This document shows positions 1-7,647 of a DNA stretch of 22,458 nucleotides, one piece after another (within the stretch, counting starts at the first letter, position 1; the number at the start of each line of letters is the position of its first letter). The position numbers were made by a program, and so were the translations under genes. A model generated the notes under the pieces. That model saw only the letters and a list, made by a program, of their open reading frames with translations, searched no databases and was not told the DNA's origin. The DNA is from CAZTZY01 sp964617765. Its GTDB lineage: Bacteria; Pseudomonadota; Gammaproteobacteria; Pseudomonadales; DT-91. Where the stretch lies: contig CAZTZY010000052.1 in the NCBI GenBank assembly GCA_964617765.1, forward strand, positions 1 to 22,458, in the 5' to 3' direction.

Positions 1-1262
1 AAAAACTGTATGACCACTTCCAGAAATTTCCGGAAACCAGTGCATTTTTACAGAGCCCTAAACACATCAAGAATCTTAAAAATGCACAGAGCAAATTTTT
101 TATGGATTTGCTCGGTGGTGAGTATGGTGAAGAATACATGGAGGGTCGTTTAAGTGTGGGTCGTACCCATGAACGCATTGGATTAGAGCCGCAATGGTAT
201 ATTGGCGCTTATGCAAAATATATGAACCTGATTGTGCCTGCTATTTTCCAGAGCTTTAAAGATAAGCCTGAAGATGGCATAGAGCATATTACAAGTCTGG
301 TTAAAATGATTTTCCTGGATATGGGTTTTGCCATTGATACTTATATCGAAGCGATGAAAAATCGTGAAGAGGCGATGAAGTTAAACTTTATAACCAGTCT
401 GTCACAATTTTCAACCAATCTTGCTTCTTCGATGAATGAGATTGTTGCTGCAACCACTGAACAAAGTGCCACGGTAAATGAACAGGCTTCTTCTGTGAAT
501 GAAGTGTCTTCTACGGTATCAGAAGTCAAACAAACTTCAAATCAAGCGTTAGAGTATGCCAATAGTGTAATAGGTAATGCAGAAAATGCAGTAGTTGCTT
601 CTGAGCAGGGTACAAAAGCTGTTGAAAATTCTATACACGGTATGCATGACATCCAGAAACAGGTTGAGGCCATTGCAGACAAGATTCTTGGTTTAAGTGA
701 GCAAACACAACAAATCGGTGAAATTATCCAGTCGGTTAACGAAATAGCCGAACAATCAAAGTTACTGGCATTAAATGCTGCCATAGAAGCTGCTAGAGCA
801 GGTGAGCATGGAAAGGGTTTTTCGGTTGTTGCTTCTGAAATACGTAGTCTTGCAGATCAAAGTAAACAATCGACAAACCAGGTAAGAGGGATACTCGGCG
901 AAATTCAAAAAGCCACTAACAGTGCCGTTATAGCGACTGAAGAAGGCAGCAAAAAAGTTGATTTAGGTGTATCTTTAGCCAATCAAGCTGGTGAAAATAT
1001 ACATCGTTTATCGAAAGCCATAGTTGAATCTGCTGATTCAGCCAGAACGATTGCTTCTTCATCTCAGCAACAAACAGCTGGGGTAGAGCAAATTGCGGCA
1101 GCCATTCAGCAGATTAATCAGGCAAGTAAAGACACGCTGTCGGCAGTGAAAAAAACAGAACAGGTTGCAAAAGATTTGCAAACGCTAACAAATGACATTG
1201 ATTCATTAATAGAATCCTATAAAAAAGTTGAAGTAATAAAGGTTGAATGGCAACTGGCATAA
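1..1262 (+). CDS. Globin-coupled methyl-accepting chemotaxis protein (5' partial)
   Basis: This is a soluble signal transducer that probably senses oxygen through haem and signals to the CheA encoded next to it. The reading frame is open from base 3, so the start lies outside the window. The first part matches the protoglobin sensor of HemAT-type proteins; the run RTHERIGLEPQWYIGAY contains the likely haem-binding proximal His (codon 168-170). The second half is a methyl-accepting signalling domain with the conserved hairpin tip (LLALNAAIEAARAGEHGKGF, about 760-820) and long flanking heptad-rich helices. No membrane segment is visible in the part present, as expected for HemAT-like receptors. 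It ends 22 bp before cheA, suggesting one transcript. The family assignment is firm; oxygen as ligand is inferred from the family. Confidence 0.93.
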   Translation, partial: KLYDHFQKFPETSAFLQSPKHIKNLKNAQSKFFMDLLGGEYGEEYMEGRLSVGRTHERIGLEPQWYIGAYAKYMNLIVPAIFQSFKDKPEDGIEHITSLVKMIFLDMGFAIDTYIEAMKNREEAMKLNFITSLSQFSTNLASSMNEIVAATTEQSATVNEQASSVNEVSSTVSEVKQTSNQALEYANSVIGNAENAVVASEQGTKAVENSIHGMHDIQKQVEAIADKILGLSEQTQQIGEIIQSVNEIAEQSKLLALNAAIEAARAGEHGKGFSVVASEIRSLADQSKQSTNQVRGILGEIQKATNSAVIATEEGSKKVDLGVSLANQAGENIHRLSKAIVESADSARTIASSSQQQTAGVEQIAAAIQQINQASKDTLSAVKKTEQVAKDLQTLTNDIDSLIESYKKVEVIKVEWQLA

Positions 1263-1284
1263 TTCACTTTTAGGCATATGAATC

Positions 1285-3585
1285 ATGGAAAATAACGATT
1301 TAAAGCAGGCCTTATTACAGGCTTTTTCTGAAGAAGCGCCTGAGCTTATGCAAAAAGCCCAGACTGCGCTTCTTGATATGGAGTCTGCAAAAGATAAAGA
1401 TAATCTCGATCATATTAATACCTTAAAAAGAGCATTACATTCACTCAAAGGCTCCGCCAGTGCTATTGGCAGGGAAGATATAAGAGATGTCACTCATACA
1501 CTTGAAAATATGCTTTCAGGTGGCGTTATTAATTCACAGATAGTTGATGGTTTATATACAGGATTATCATTTCTTAATGCCTGTGTGAATAAACCTGAAG
1601 AGCCTCAGGATGTATCAGAAATAGTTGGATATTTACAAATAATATATGAAGGGTCGATATCTTCTTCCGGTATCAATAATGAAGCTATCTATGCTCAGGT
1701 GAGCGAAAAATTAGAAAATGATGTTTTGGAAGAAGATAACGTTAAACCAGGTATTTCTTCCGGCATGGAATATACTCAGCCTGCAAGTGTAGCGGGTGCC
1801 TCGATTTTAAATGAAACCATAAGAGTCTCTGTATCGAAGATCGAGAATATGCAATCTTCTTTAAGCGAATTAGTGGCGATGCGTCTTATGCAAAAAGATG
1901 CACATGATAAATTACTTGAAATACAAGCTTGTGTTGCTTCAGCCAATAAATTTTGGCAATTAATAAAGAACGAGATATCAGAATTACGCTTAATTATTCC
2001 GCCTGCCGTTGCTTCCCGGATGAATGCAAAAACCTCTGATTACTCATCGCAAATAAAAAATATACAACGCAATGTATTTCATTTGTCCAACCAGATTGGT
2101 TCTCAAGTGGGTCAGCTCAATTTACTATCCGATGAAATTGATACTGGTTTGCGATCAATACGGATGATGCCCATCGGACCTTTTCTTGAATCTTATCGAA
2201 CGATTGCAAGGGAAGCTGCCAGGCAACTGAATAAAATGGTGGTTGTTGAATGTGTAGATCGAGGTATTGAAATTGATCGTTTGATTCTAGAGAAAATCAA
2301 AGAACCCATAATGCATATTGTTAGAAATTGTGTAAGTCATGGTATTGAATCCAAATCAAAACGAGTTTCTTCAGGTAAAGCAGAAGCTGGATGTATTAGA
2401 ATAAAATCCGAATTAAATGGCGAGTATGTCTTGATCCGTATAACCGATGATGGCAGTGGTTACAATACGCAAAGAATTAGAGAAGAAGCAATTCGTCATG
2501 GGTTAATGAAAGTCGATGAAGAACTCACCAATAGTAAAATTCTCGAATTTGTGACTCGATCTGGCTTTAGCACATCAAGGCAGGCCGATCTTGTTTCTGG
2601 TCGTGGCGTTGGCATGGACGTTGTAGCGACGATGTTAGCAGAGCTAGGCGGTATTATGGAACTGGAAACTCAGGAGGGTAAGGGAAGCTCTATTATATTG
2701 CGAGTGCCTTCAAGTCTGGCGATAAGTCAGGGGCTGATTTTACGCATTGGAAATCGTCGTTATGGCATTGTACTGGATACCGTCGAGCGTATTGTTCGAA
2801 CCAATATTAGCAGTATACAAATAGTAGAAGGCAAACAGGTATTTTATATTAATGATGAGCCTATTGCGGTATGCAGTCTTGCCAGTTTATTAAACTTGCA
2901 TGCTCTGGTGGCAAAAAATACCCAGCACCCTATGCCAATGGTAGTTTTAAGAGTCGGTTCCCAAAGACTCGCTTTGATTGTGGATGAAATACCTGGTGAA
3001 ATTCCCATGGTCATAAAAACCATGGGGCCACAATTTGACCATGTTGCGGTATATTCAGGGGGTTCTATTTTATCAGATGGCAGTGTTTTGCCGGTATTAG
3101 ATGCGAGACATTTAGTAAAAATGGTAGGTGAACATCGTCCTGTATATCTTAATGCATCAGAAGATTCGGAAAATTCAGAAAATGATCATATTGTTATGCA
3201 TACAGTTAGTGAAAGTCTGCAAAGAACGATTATTGTAGTTGATGATTCGATTACCACGAGAACATTGGAACGAAACATTCTTGAGGCAGCCGGTTATCGC
3301 GTTACGGTAGCTACCGATGGTATAGAAGCACTGGATTTATTAATGATGGAAGATAATGTCTCATTAGTGGTTACCGATCTTGAGATGCCACGAATGAATG
3401 GTGTTGAGCTTTGTAAAAATATACGTGCTGGTAGATATGCAGATTTACCCATCATTATGGTGACATCGGTTGGTGATGCTACGGAAATGAAAAAAGGTAT
3501 TCAGGCAGGTGCAGATGCCTACATTATTAAAGGAGATTTTCAACAGGAGCATTTTCTGGAAACGGTAAAACGCTTTGTTCAGTGA
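1285..3585 (+). CDS. cheA: Hybrid chemotaxis histidine kinase CheA with C-terminal receiver
   Basis: This kinase takes signals from the upstream receptor and passes phosphate to response regulators. Domains in order: an HPt domain with phospho-acceptor His52 in HSLKGSA; a low-complexity linker without a clear CheY-binding P2 domain; a dimerisation helix region (about 180-290); a histidine-kinase ATPase with N box HIVRNCVSHGIE (344-355), DDGSG (388-392) and GRGVGMD (439-445); a CheW-like coupling domain (about 480-620); and a receiver (about 648-766) with acidic pair D653/D654, phospho-acceptor D698 and K749. The fused receiver makes it a CheA-CheY hybrid, as in Pil-Chp, Frz or Wsp-type systems, so it may not control flagella. 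No cheW, cheR or cheY is present in the window; they may lie upstream. The start ATG is the first in frame, 22 bp after the receptor gene. Confidence 0.95.
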   Translation: MENNDLKQALLQAFSEEAPELMQKAQTALLDMESAKDKDNLDHINTLKRALHSLKGSASAIGREDIRDVTHTLENMLSGGVINSQIVDGLYTGLSFLNACVNKPEEPQDVSEIVGYLQIIYEGSISSSGINNEAIYAQVSEKLENDVLEEDNVKPGISSGMEYTQPASVAGASILNETIRVSVSKIENMQSSLSELVAMRLMQKDAHDKLLEIQACVASANKFWQLIKNEISELRLIIPPAVASRMNAKTSDYSSQIKNIQRNVFHLSNQIGSQVGQLNLLSDEIDTGLRSIRMMPIGPFLESYRTIAREAARQLNKMVVVECVDRGIEIDRLILEKIKEPIMHIVRNCVSHGIESKSKRVSSGKAEAGCIRIKSELNGEYVLIRITDDGSGYNTQRIREEAIRHGLMKVDEELTNSKILEFVTRSGFSTSRQADLVSGRGVGMDVVATMLAELGGIMELETQEGKGSSIILRVPSSLAISQGLILRIGNRRYGIVLDTVERIVRTNISSIQIVEGKQVFYINDEPIAVCSLASLLNLHALVAKNTQHPMPMVVLRVGSQRLALIVDEIPGEIPMVIKTMGPQFDHVAVYSGGSILSDGSVLPVLDARHLVKMVGEHRPVYLNASEDSENSENDHIVMHTVSESLQRTIIVVDDSITTRTLERNILEAAGYRVTVATDGIEALDLLMMEDNVSLVVTDLEMPRMNGVELCKNIRAGRYADLPIIMVTSVGDATEMKKGIQAGADAYIIKGDFQQEHFLETVKRFVQ

Positions 3586-4618
3586 CGTGTCTAAAATCCG
3601 CATTCTGGTTGTGGAAGATAATTTGGTAGTACAGCAATATATTAAGGCTGCACTGAAAGAAAACCCAAGTAATAAACTTGTTGAAATTGTTAGTGACGGG
3701 TTAGAGGCAGTAGAAAAAGCGATACAATTACAGCCAGATATTATTTTGCTTGATCTTTTTTTGCCCGGAATTGATGGCATTGATGTTATTAAACGGGTAA
3801 TGCACCAATGCCCGTGCCCAATAGTTGTTATTAGTGGAGAGCTGGATAGAAAAGATCGTGACCTGACATTTGAAGCGCAACGTGCAGGAGCGGTAGCCGT
3901 ACTGGCAAAACCTCGTGGAATGGAGCAGGATGATTTTCTTCGCTTCAGTAAAGAGCTGTGTAGAGCTGTAGAAACCATGTCTAAAGTAAAAGTAGTTAGA
4001 CGCTGGTTCGATCAGAGATCTAATAAAAAGGCAGTACCTGTAGCATCACATTCTCTATTAGCGGTTAAATGTGATTTATTGCTTATAGGTTCATCCACCG
4101 GAGGACCAGCAGCGTTATACAAAATACTTGAAGCCATAGCGCCAGACTTTTCATATAAAGTATTGATTAGTCAGCATATAGCCGCTGGCTTTGTTGAAAC
4201 ATTAGCAAGCTGGTTAGAAAAAACAGGATGCAAGGTAAAGTTAGCAAATCACGGTGAACAAATGCAGGCAGGGAATGTGTATTTGCCACCTGATTGTAAG
4301 CATCTGGAAGTTGGATCTGGTGAGAGTTTGATGGTGGTGGAAGATGAGCATGCGCGATTTACCCCTAGCGTAGACCGACTTTTTTTATCGGCAGCTAATA
4401 ATTTTAAAGGAGAAATGTGCGCCTTGATTCTTACCGGAATGGGTGACGATGGTACTATAGGCATGACTAAATTATTTGAAAAAGGTGCTTTAACAGTTGC
4501 TGAATCAGAAGCGAGCTGCGTTATATATGGTATGCCCATGATGGCAGTGCAAGCCGGTGCAATAAAAGCGATTTTGAGTTTAGATGAAATTTGTTCGGCA
4601 TTAGGTAACAAAAAATAA
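3575..4618 (+). CDS. cheB: Chemotaxis response regulator protein-glutamate methylesterase CheB
   Basis: CheB removes methyl groups from receptor glutamates to allow adaptation, and is activated by phosphorylation of its receiver. The N-terminal receiver has D60 in LLDLFLPG. The C-terminal esterase domain has the expected catalytic triad: S174 in GSSTGGP, H201 in SQHIAAGF and D292 in TGMGDDG. The length (about 347 residues) is normal. The first possible start is TTG at 3575, overlapping the end of cheA by 11 bp; GTG at 3587, two bases after the cheA stop, is an alternative. Neither has a strong ribosome site, so translational coupling to cheA is likely. The enzyme is the last intact gene of the cluster; a decayed PilZ gene follows 13 bp later. 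Confidence 0.95.
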   Translation: MFSDVSKIRILVVEDNLVVQQYIKAALKENPSNKLVEIVSDGLEAVEKAIQLQPDIILLDLFLPGIDGIDVIKRVMHQCPCPIVVISGELDRKDRDLTFEAQRAGAVAVLAKPRGMEQDDFLRFSKELCRAVETMSKVKVVRRWFDQRSNKKAVPVASHSLLAVKCDLLLIGSSTGGPAALYKILEAIAPDFSYKVLISQHIAAGFVETLASWLEKTGCKVKLANHGEQMQAGNVYLPPDCKHLEVGSGESLMVVEDEHARFTPSVDRLFLSAANNFKGEMCALILTGMGDDGTIGMTKLFEKGALTVAESEASCVIYGMPMMAVQAGAIKAILSLDEICSALGNKK

Positions 4619-4631
4619 TAAAAGTTAATAA

Positions 4632-4922
4632 ATGATTATAAAAAATATTAAAACCATTGTTGATACGTTAAGTCTATCACAATATATAAGATGATAATCG
4701 ACGTGAGTCAGAATGGTTTCTAATAAATGCCTCAGTAAAAATAGTCAATGAAGAAACACAAGAAACGTTTTCAGGTACTTTTTTGAATGTAAGCAGAGAT
4801 GGATAGTTAGTTTTTAGTACCGTTCCTCTTTTGATAAAAACAGGCGGATTAAACTTCGAAGTGCGATAAGGTTAAAGCTGGTTAAAAAGAATAATAACTG
4901 GGTCGTGTCAAATGTTTTTTAA
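4632..4922 (+). pseudogene. Decayed PilZ-domain (c-di-GMP receptor-like) gene
   Basis: Three frame segments read in sequence give a recognisable PilZ-like domain. The ATG at 4632 opens a short segment (IKNIKTIVDTLSLSQY) ending at TGA 4692. A shifted frame from about 4690 reads DDNRRESEWFLINASVKI, then the FLNVSRDG motif, then an in-frame TAG at 4804-4806, then continues to TAA at 4867. A third frame from 4869 reads RLKLVKKNNNWVVSNVF and stops at 4920. The RRxxxx plus NxSxxG arrangement is the c-di-GMP binding signature of PilZ domains. Two frameshifts and one internal stop make it very probably dead. Its position 13 bp behind cheB suggests it once belonged to the chemosensory operon. Sequencing error could explain one lesion but hardly three. 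Confidence 0.72.
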
Positions 4923-4967
4923 CCAGATGACCTAACACCTCATTAATATTCTTCCCAATCTTAAAAT

Positions 4968-5246
4968 CTAAACCAGATGGCATTCAATATGAATATCAAA
5001 GCCTCAAGCCTTGGCCTAGTTTTTGAATATTGCCCAGCTGGAGATGGTGTTGCCTTTTTCCAGACGACAAATATTTCTCTTTTGTGTGCCCATGCGTAGG
5101 GTCAGTTCTTCCTGGATTAAACCTGCGGCATTGCGCATCTTCAGTAGTTGGTTGATGATGGCGAATTCTACTTCAAGTGCATCATATTCCTTGCAAGCGT
5201 CGGCATTTTTCAGGGAGCGTTTTTTTTGCTACTGCAACTTAGTCAT
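4968..5246 (-). pseudogene. Decayed HigA-type antitoxin (XRE helix-turn-helix) gene
   Basis: On the minus strand the ATG at 5246-5244 reads MTKLQ and then a TAG. After a frameshift at or near the run of eight A's (5220-5227) the frame continues KKRSLKNADACKEYDALEVE, then a helix-turn-helix like that of HigA antitoxins (AGLIQEELTLRMGTQKRNI, CRLEKG). Further in-frame stops lie at 5018-5016 and a few codons later, yet the translation beyond them (GFDIHIECHLV) still resembles the usual HigA C-terminus ending at 4970-4968. At least three stops and a frameshift show long decay. No HigB-like toxin remnant could be recognised upstream (5247-5533). This assignment rests on motif memory, not on a search. 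Confidence 0.66.
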
Positions 5247-5533
5247 TGTGGTTACCCTATTTTATGCGCGACTTTACCAGAATGTTGTCTCAACGCAGGT
5301 ATAAAAATTGTTAAGGCATGCCATAAAACCGCCTTGTCTTGTTGTCGTATAAGATAACACTGTTTTCAAGTTTTGGAGTAAATGTTGTTATAGGATTGCT
5401 GGTTCGTGAAGCGCACCTGCGTTCATTAATTTTTTTTGGAGTGGGAGTTAGTGGGTGATTTAGCCTGTGCCGGCGATATTGATTTGGTTTATTGTCGCGG
5501 TCAAGCCGGTTCCAACGGAAGTGTATTTTTTTG
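5247..5533. other. Non-coding or degenerate stretch
   Basis: This lies upstream of the decayed antitoxin and downstream of the TetR gene. I looked for a partner toxin on the minus strand and for a short + strand gene and found only brief frames without recognisable motifs. It contains no clear terminator or repeat. A small minus-strand frame near 5460-5525 has plausible codons but is too short to call. Confidence 0.4.
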
Positions 5534-6184
5534 CTAAATCTTCCCCTGCGATTTGCTAATCAACGACCCATCAATCAACATCCTGAACGCCTGCATATTC
5601 TTGACTTGCTGTTTTGACTCTACCTGTAAACCATAGGCCGACATACCTAACACGCAGGCAAATAACATCATTTCTATATTTTTCTCAGGGATCGCCTTGC
5701 TGATCTCGCCTTGTTGTTGAGCCTTGCGTATCAGTTTGCGGAAGATTTTTTCGGTGGGGCCATCGCGATCCTGCATGATGGCGGCGAGTTCCGGATGCCG
5801 GCTGATTTCAGAGCGGATATGGCCGAAAAAGTAGGTGAGTTCGGGGAATTGGCCGTGCATGCTGATGTTCAGGTCGAGTATGGCGCAAATAGCATCCAGC
5901 GGTGATTCAATGCCTTTGATTGCCTCTTCATAAGCAATGGCAACATGGCTTTCGCCTTCTTCGAGTACCGCGCAATACAGTTCTGCCTTGTTAGGGAAGT
6001 AATTGTAAAGTGCCGAGGCGGTGATGCCGGCAAGTTCTGCGATCATGCGGTTGGTGGCATTGGCATAACCGTGTTGCGAAAAACATTCCCGAGCGCCGGC
6101 AATAATGCGGTTGCGGGTGAGAGCACCATCGGCATCAAAAGGGCGGCCGCGGCTGATTTTCTTTTTGCTCGATGGTGCTGGCAT
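5534..6184 (-). CDS. TetR-family transcriptional regulator
   Basis: This is a dimeric DNA-binding repressor of 216 residues. The N-terminal helix-turn-helix is clear (MIAELAGITASALYNYFPNK, about residues 47-66), preceded by a basic tail rich in S, K and R. The C-terminal ligand-binding half is helical and of ordinary length, with no motif that names the ligand. The gene is divergent from the Rieske oxygenase gene at 6373, and the 188-bp gap contains a perfect palindrome (6292-6306). This arrangement suggests it controls that operon and possibly itself, in the way KstR-type TetR proteins control steroid genes. That role is inferred from position. The ATG at 6184 is preceded by AGGGA at rather long spacing. 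Confidence 0.92.
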   Translation of the reverse strand: MPAPSSKKKISRGRPFDADGALTRNRIIAGARECFSQHGYANATNRMIAELAGITASALYNYFPNKAELYCAVLEEGESHVAIAYEEAIKGIESPLDAICAILDLNISMHGQFPELTYFFGHIRSEISRHPELAAIMQDRDGPTEKIFRKLIRKAQQQGEISKAIPEKNIEMMLFACVLGMSAYGLQVESKQQVKNMQAFRMLIDGSLISKSQGKI

Positions 6185-6291
6185 AAAAACAAAAATCCCT
6201 GTGGTTATAGGCGTTTGGCAGCCATTCAGTCAGCTGCCTTGCGATGTATTACCATCTTTTATAAGTCTGAAAGCAATATATAATTGACCAA

Positions 6292-6306
6292 TCATATAAT
6301 ATATGA
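6292..6306. promoter_or_regulatory. Candidate operator palindrome in the divergent promoter
   Basis: TCATATA-A-TATATGA is a perfect 7-bp inverted repeat around a single base, and a further half site TCATATA occurs at 6315-6321. It lies between the divergent TetR and Rieske genes, 66 bp before the ATG at 6373. A perfect TATAAT lies inside it (6295-6300), so a bound dimer would overlap a possible -10 box. Being A/T-rich, the palindrome could partly be chance. Confidence 0.6.
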
Positions 6307-6372
6307 CTAAATAATCATATAGCTGTAAACAACAAAATGAAACACGGTTCGACGACTAGTAAAGGTGGGTTT

Positions 6373-7410
6373 ATGAATATTCCGGTCACGCAACTTGATG
6401 CCACACAAAAGACACGTTTTGCCCGTGGCTGGCATTGCCTGGGTTTGTCACGTCATTACAATGAAGAGCCCAAATCCCTCGATTACTTTGGCACCAAACT
6501 AGTGGCTTATCGCGGTGCCGATTATCAGGTGCATATCCTCGATGCCTATTGCCCGCACATGGGTGCCGATATGGCCAAGGGCACGGTGGAGGGTAATAAC
6601 CTGGTGTGCCCGTTCCATCATTGGCAATGGGGTACTGACGGTGTGTGTAACAAGATTCCCTATGCCAAAAATATTCCTGAAAGAGCCAAAATCAAGGCAT
6701 GGCCTACGCTGGAGAAAAACGGTTTGTTGTATGTGTGGAATGATCCTGAAGGCAATCCGCCAATTCCTGAGCAAATGATTCCTGACCAGCCGGAATACTA
6801 TTCGGAGGAATGGTCTGATTGGCACATGGAAACCATTCGTGTGCATAACAATAACCGCGAGTTGATCGATAACATGGCCGATATGGCGCACTTTGCCCCT
6901 GTGCATAATGCGCTGGCATCGTCGTTTAAAAATATTGTAAATGGCCACACCTATACACAAGTAATGGAAGCCGTGCCTGCGGAAGATGGCCAGGCCGACA
7001 GCATGATCAGCGTTGCTACCTATTTTGGCCCAGCGGTGATGACCACCACCATGGCAGTGCAGTTATTGGGTGGCATGTTGCTTGAATCACGTTTGCTGGT
7101 ATCGCATGTGCCGGTATCGGATAATTGTTTTGATTTGCGGTTTGGCTTGTTATTCAAGCGCTTTCCTGACTTGACGCGTGATATGAATGATTACCTTATC
7201 CAGCAGCATGCCAATTCCACTACCGAAGGTTTTATGGATGACGTGGCCATCTGGCATAACAAGATACGTGTGGATAACCCGGTGTTGTGTGATGGCGATG
7301 GGCCCATCCACAAATTGCGCCAGTGGTATAAACAGTTTTATATGGATATTGCTGATGTACCTGCGAACTGGAATGAAGAAAAAGAATATGTGGTGGCTAT
7401 TAACAGGTAA
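6373..7410 (+). CDS. Rieske non-haem iron oxygenase, KshA-like (3-ketosteroid 9-alpha-hydroxylase oxygenase type)
   Basis: This is the oxygenase component of a two-component hydroxylase acting on a steroid-like ring system. From the ATG at 6373 (345 residues), the Rieske cluster ligands are C60-P-H62 and C79-P-F-H82. The mononuclear iron site is the D170-M-A-H173-x4-H178 run plus D290 in DDVAIW, equal to the H/H/D set of KshA. The C-terminal part (DGDGPIHKLRQWYKQFYMDI) is also as in KshA. An in-frame ATG at 6337 exists, but the AGGTGGG just before 6373 and the family N-terminus favour 6373. No reductase partner (KshB) is encoded in the window. It is a clear paralogue of the oxygenase at 10750. 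Other Rieske roles (14-alpha or side-chain attack) cannot be excluded. Confidence 0.9.
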   Translation: MNIPVTQLDATQKTRFARGWHCLGLSRHYNEEPKSLDYFGTKLVAYRGADYQVHILDAYCPHMGADMAKGTVEGNNLVCPFHHWQWGTDGVCNKIPYAKNIPERAKIKAWPTLEKNGLLYVWNDPEGNPPIPEQMIPDQPEYYSEEWSDWHMETIRVHNNNRELIDNMADMAHFAPVHNALASSFKNIVNGHTYTQVMEAVPAEDGQADSMISVATYFGPAVMTTTMAVQLLGGMLLESRLLVSHVPVSDNCFDLRFGLLFKRFPDLTRDMNDYLIQQHANSTTEGFMDDVAIWHNKIRVDNPVLCDGDGPIHKLRQWYKQFYMDIADVPANWNEEKEYVVAINR

Positions 7411-7455
7411 GCAGACAACAGATAAGCAGACAACAGATAAGCAGACAACAGGTAG
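7411..7455 (+). repeat. 15-bp tandem repeat with in-frame stops
   Basis: Three units of GCAGACAACAGATAA (the third ends GGTAG) directly follow the stop codon of the Rieske gene, whose last codons AAC AGG TAA are themselves a partial unit. Because the unit is 15 bp, each copy places a stop in the same frame. Confidence 0.85.
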
Positions 7456-7480
7456 GCAGAGATAAACACAGGTCAGGGTG

Positions 7481-7626
7481 AATGGCATTTACTTGCAAGA
7501 TTTAGTCTCCCCTGTGTAACAGGGGAGATGTCGCGTTAGCGACAGAGGGGTAAAAACTGAAAAGCGGATCCCTCCGGCACTGTGTGCCACCTCCCCTATT
7601 TCATAGTGGAGGCTAGAAACAGGCTA
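7481..7626 (-). mobile_element. MITE-like palindromic element, family 2, copy 1
   Basis: This is an inverted copy of the elements at 17483 and 22381. It carries AATGGCATTTAC at one end, a hairpin CTCCCCTGTGTAACAGGGGAG, GTCGCGTTAGCGAC, and the shared block CCTCCGGCAC...GTGCCACCTCCCCTATTTCATAG. It holds no open frame. It lies between the Rieske gene and the racemase gene, so its hairpins may reduce read-through within the operon. The end towards the racemase lacks the terminal repeat and appears truncated at about 7626. Confidence 0.75.
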
Positions 7627-7647
7627 CGGAAATAATCACCAAGGGTA

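Noticed and set aside
5023..5357. Two overlapping + strand open frames (93 and 69 residues)
   Set aside because: They are antisense to the decayed HigA gene, have no ribosome site or motif, and arise from its complement.
5247..5533. Search for a HigB/RelE toxin relic upstream of the HigA pseudogene
   Set aside because: No frame gives a recognisable toxin motif; a partner gene cannot be supported.
5945..6287. Open frames on the + strand over the TetR start region
   Set aside because: Shadows of the TetR gene in other frames with no recognisable domain or start signal.
6337..6372. Upstream ATG (6337) as start of the first Rieske gene
   Set aside because: No ribosome site before it, while AGGTGGG precedes the ATG at 6373 and the family N-terminus begins there.
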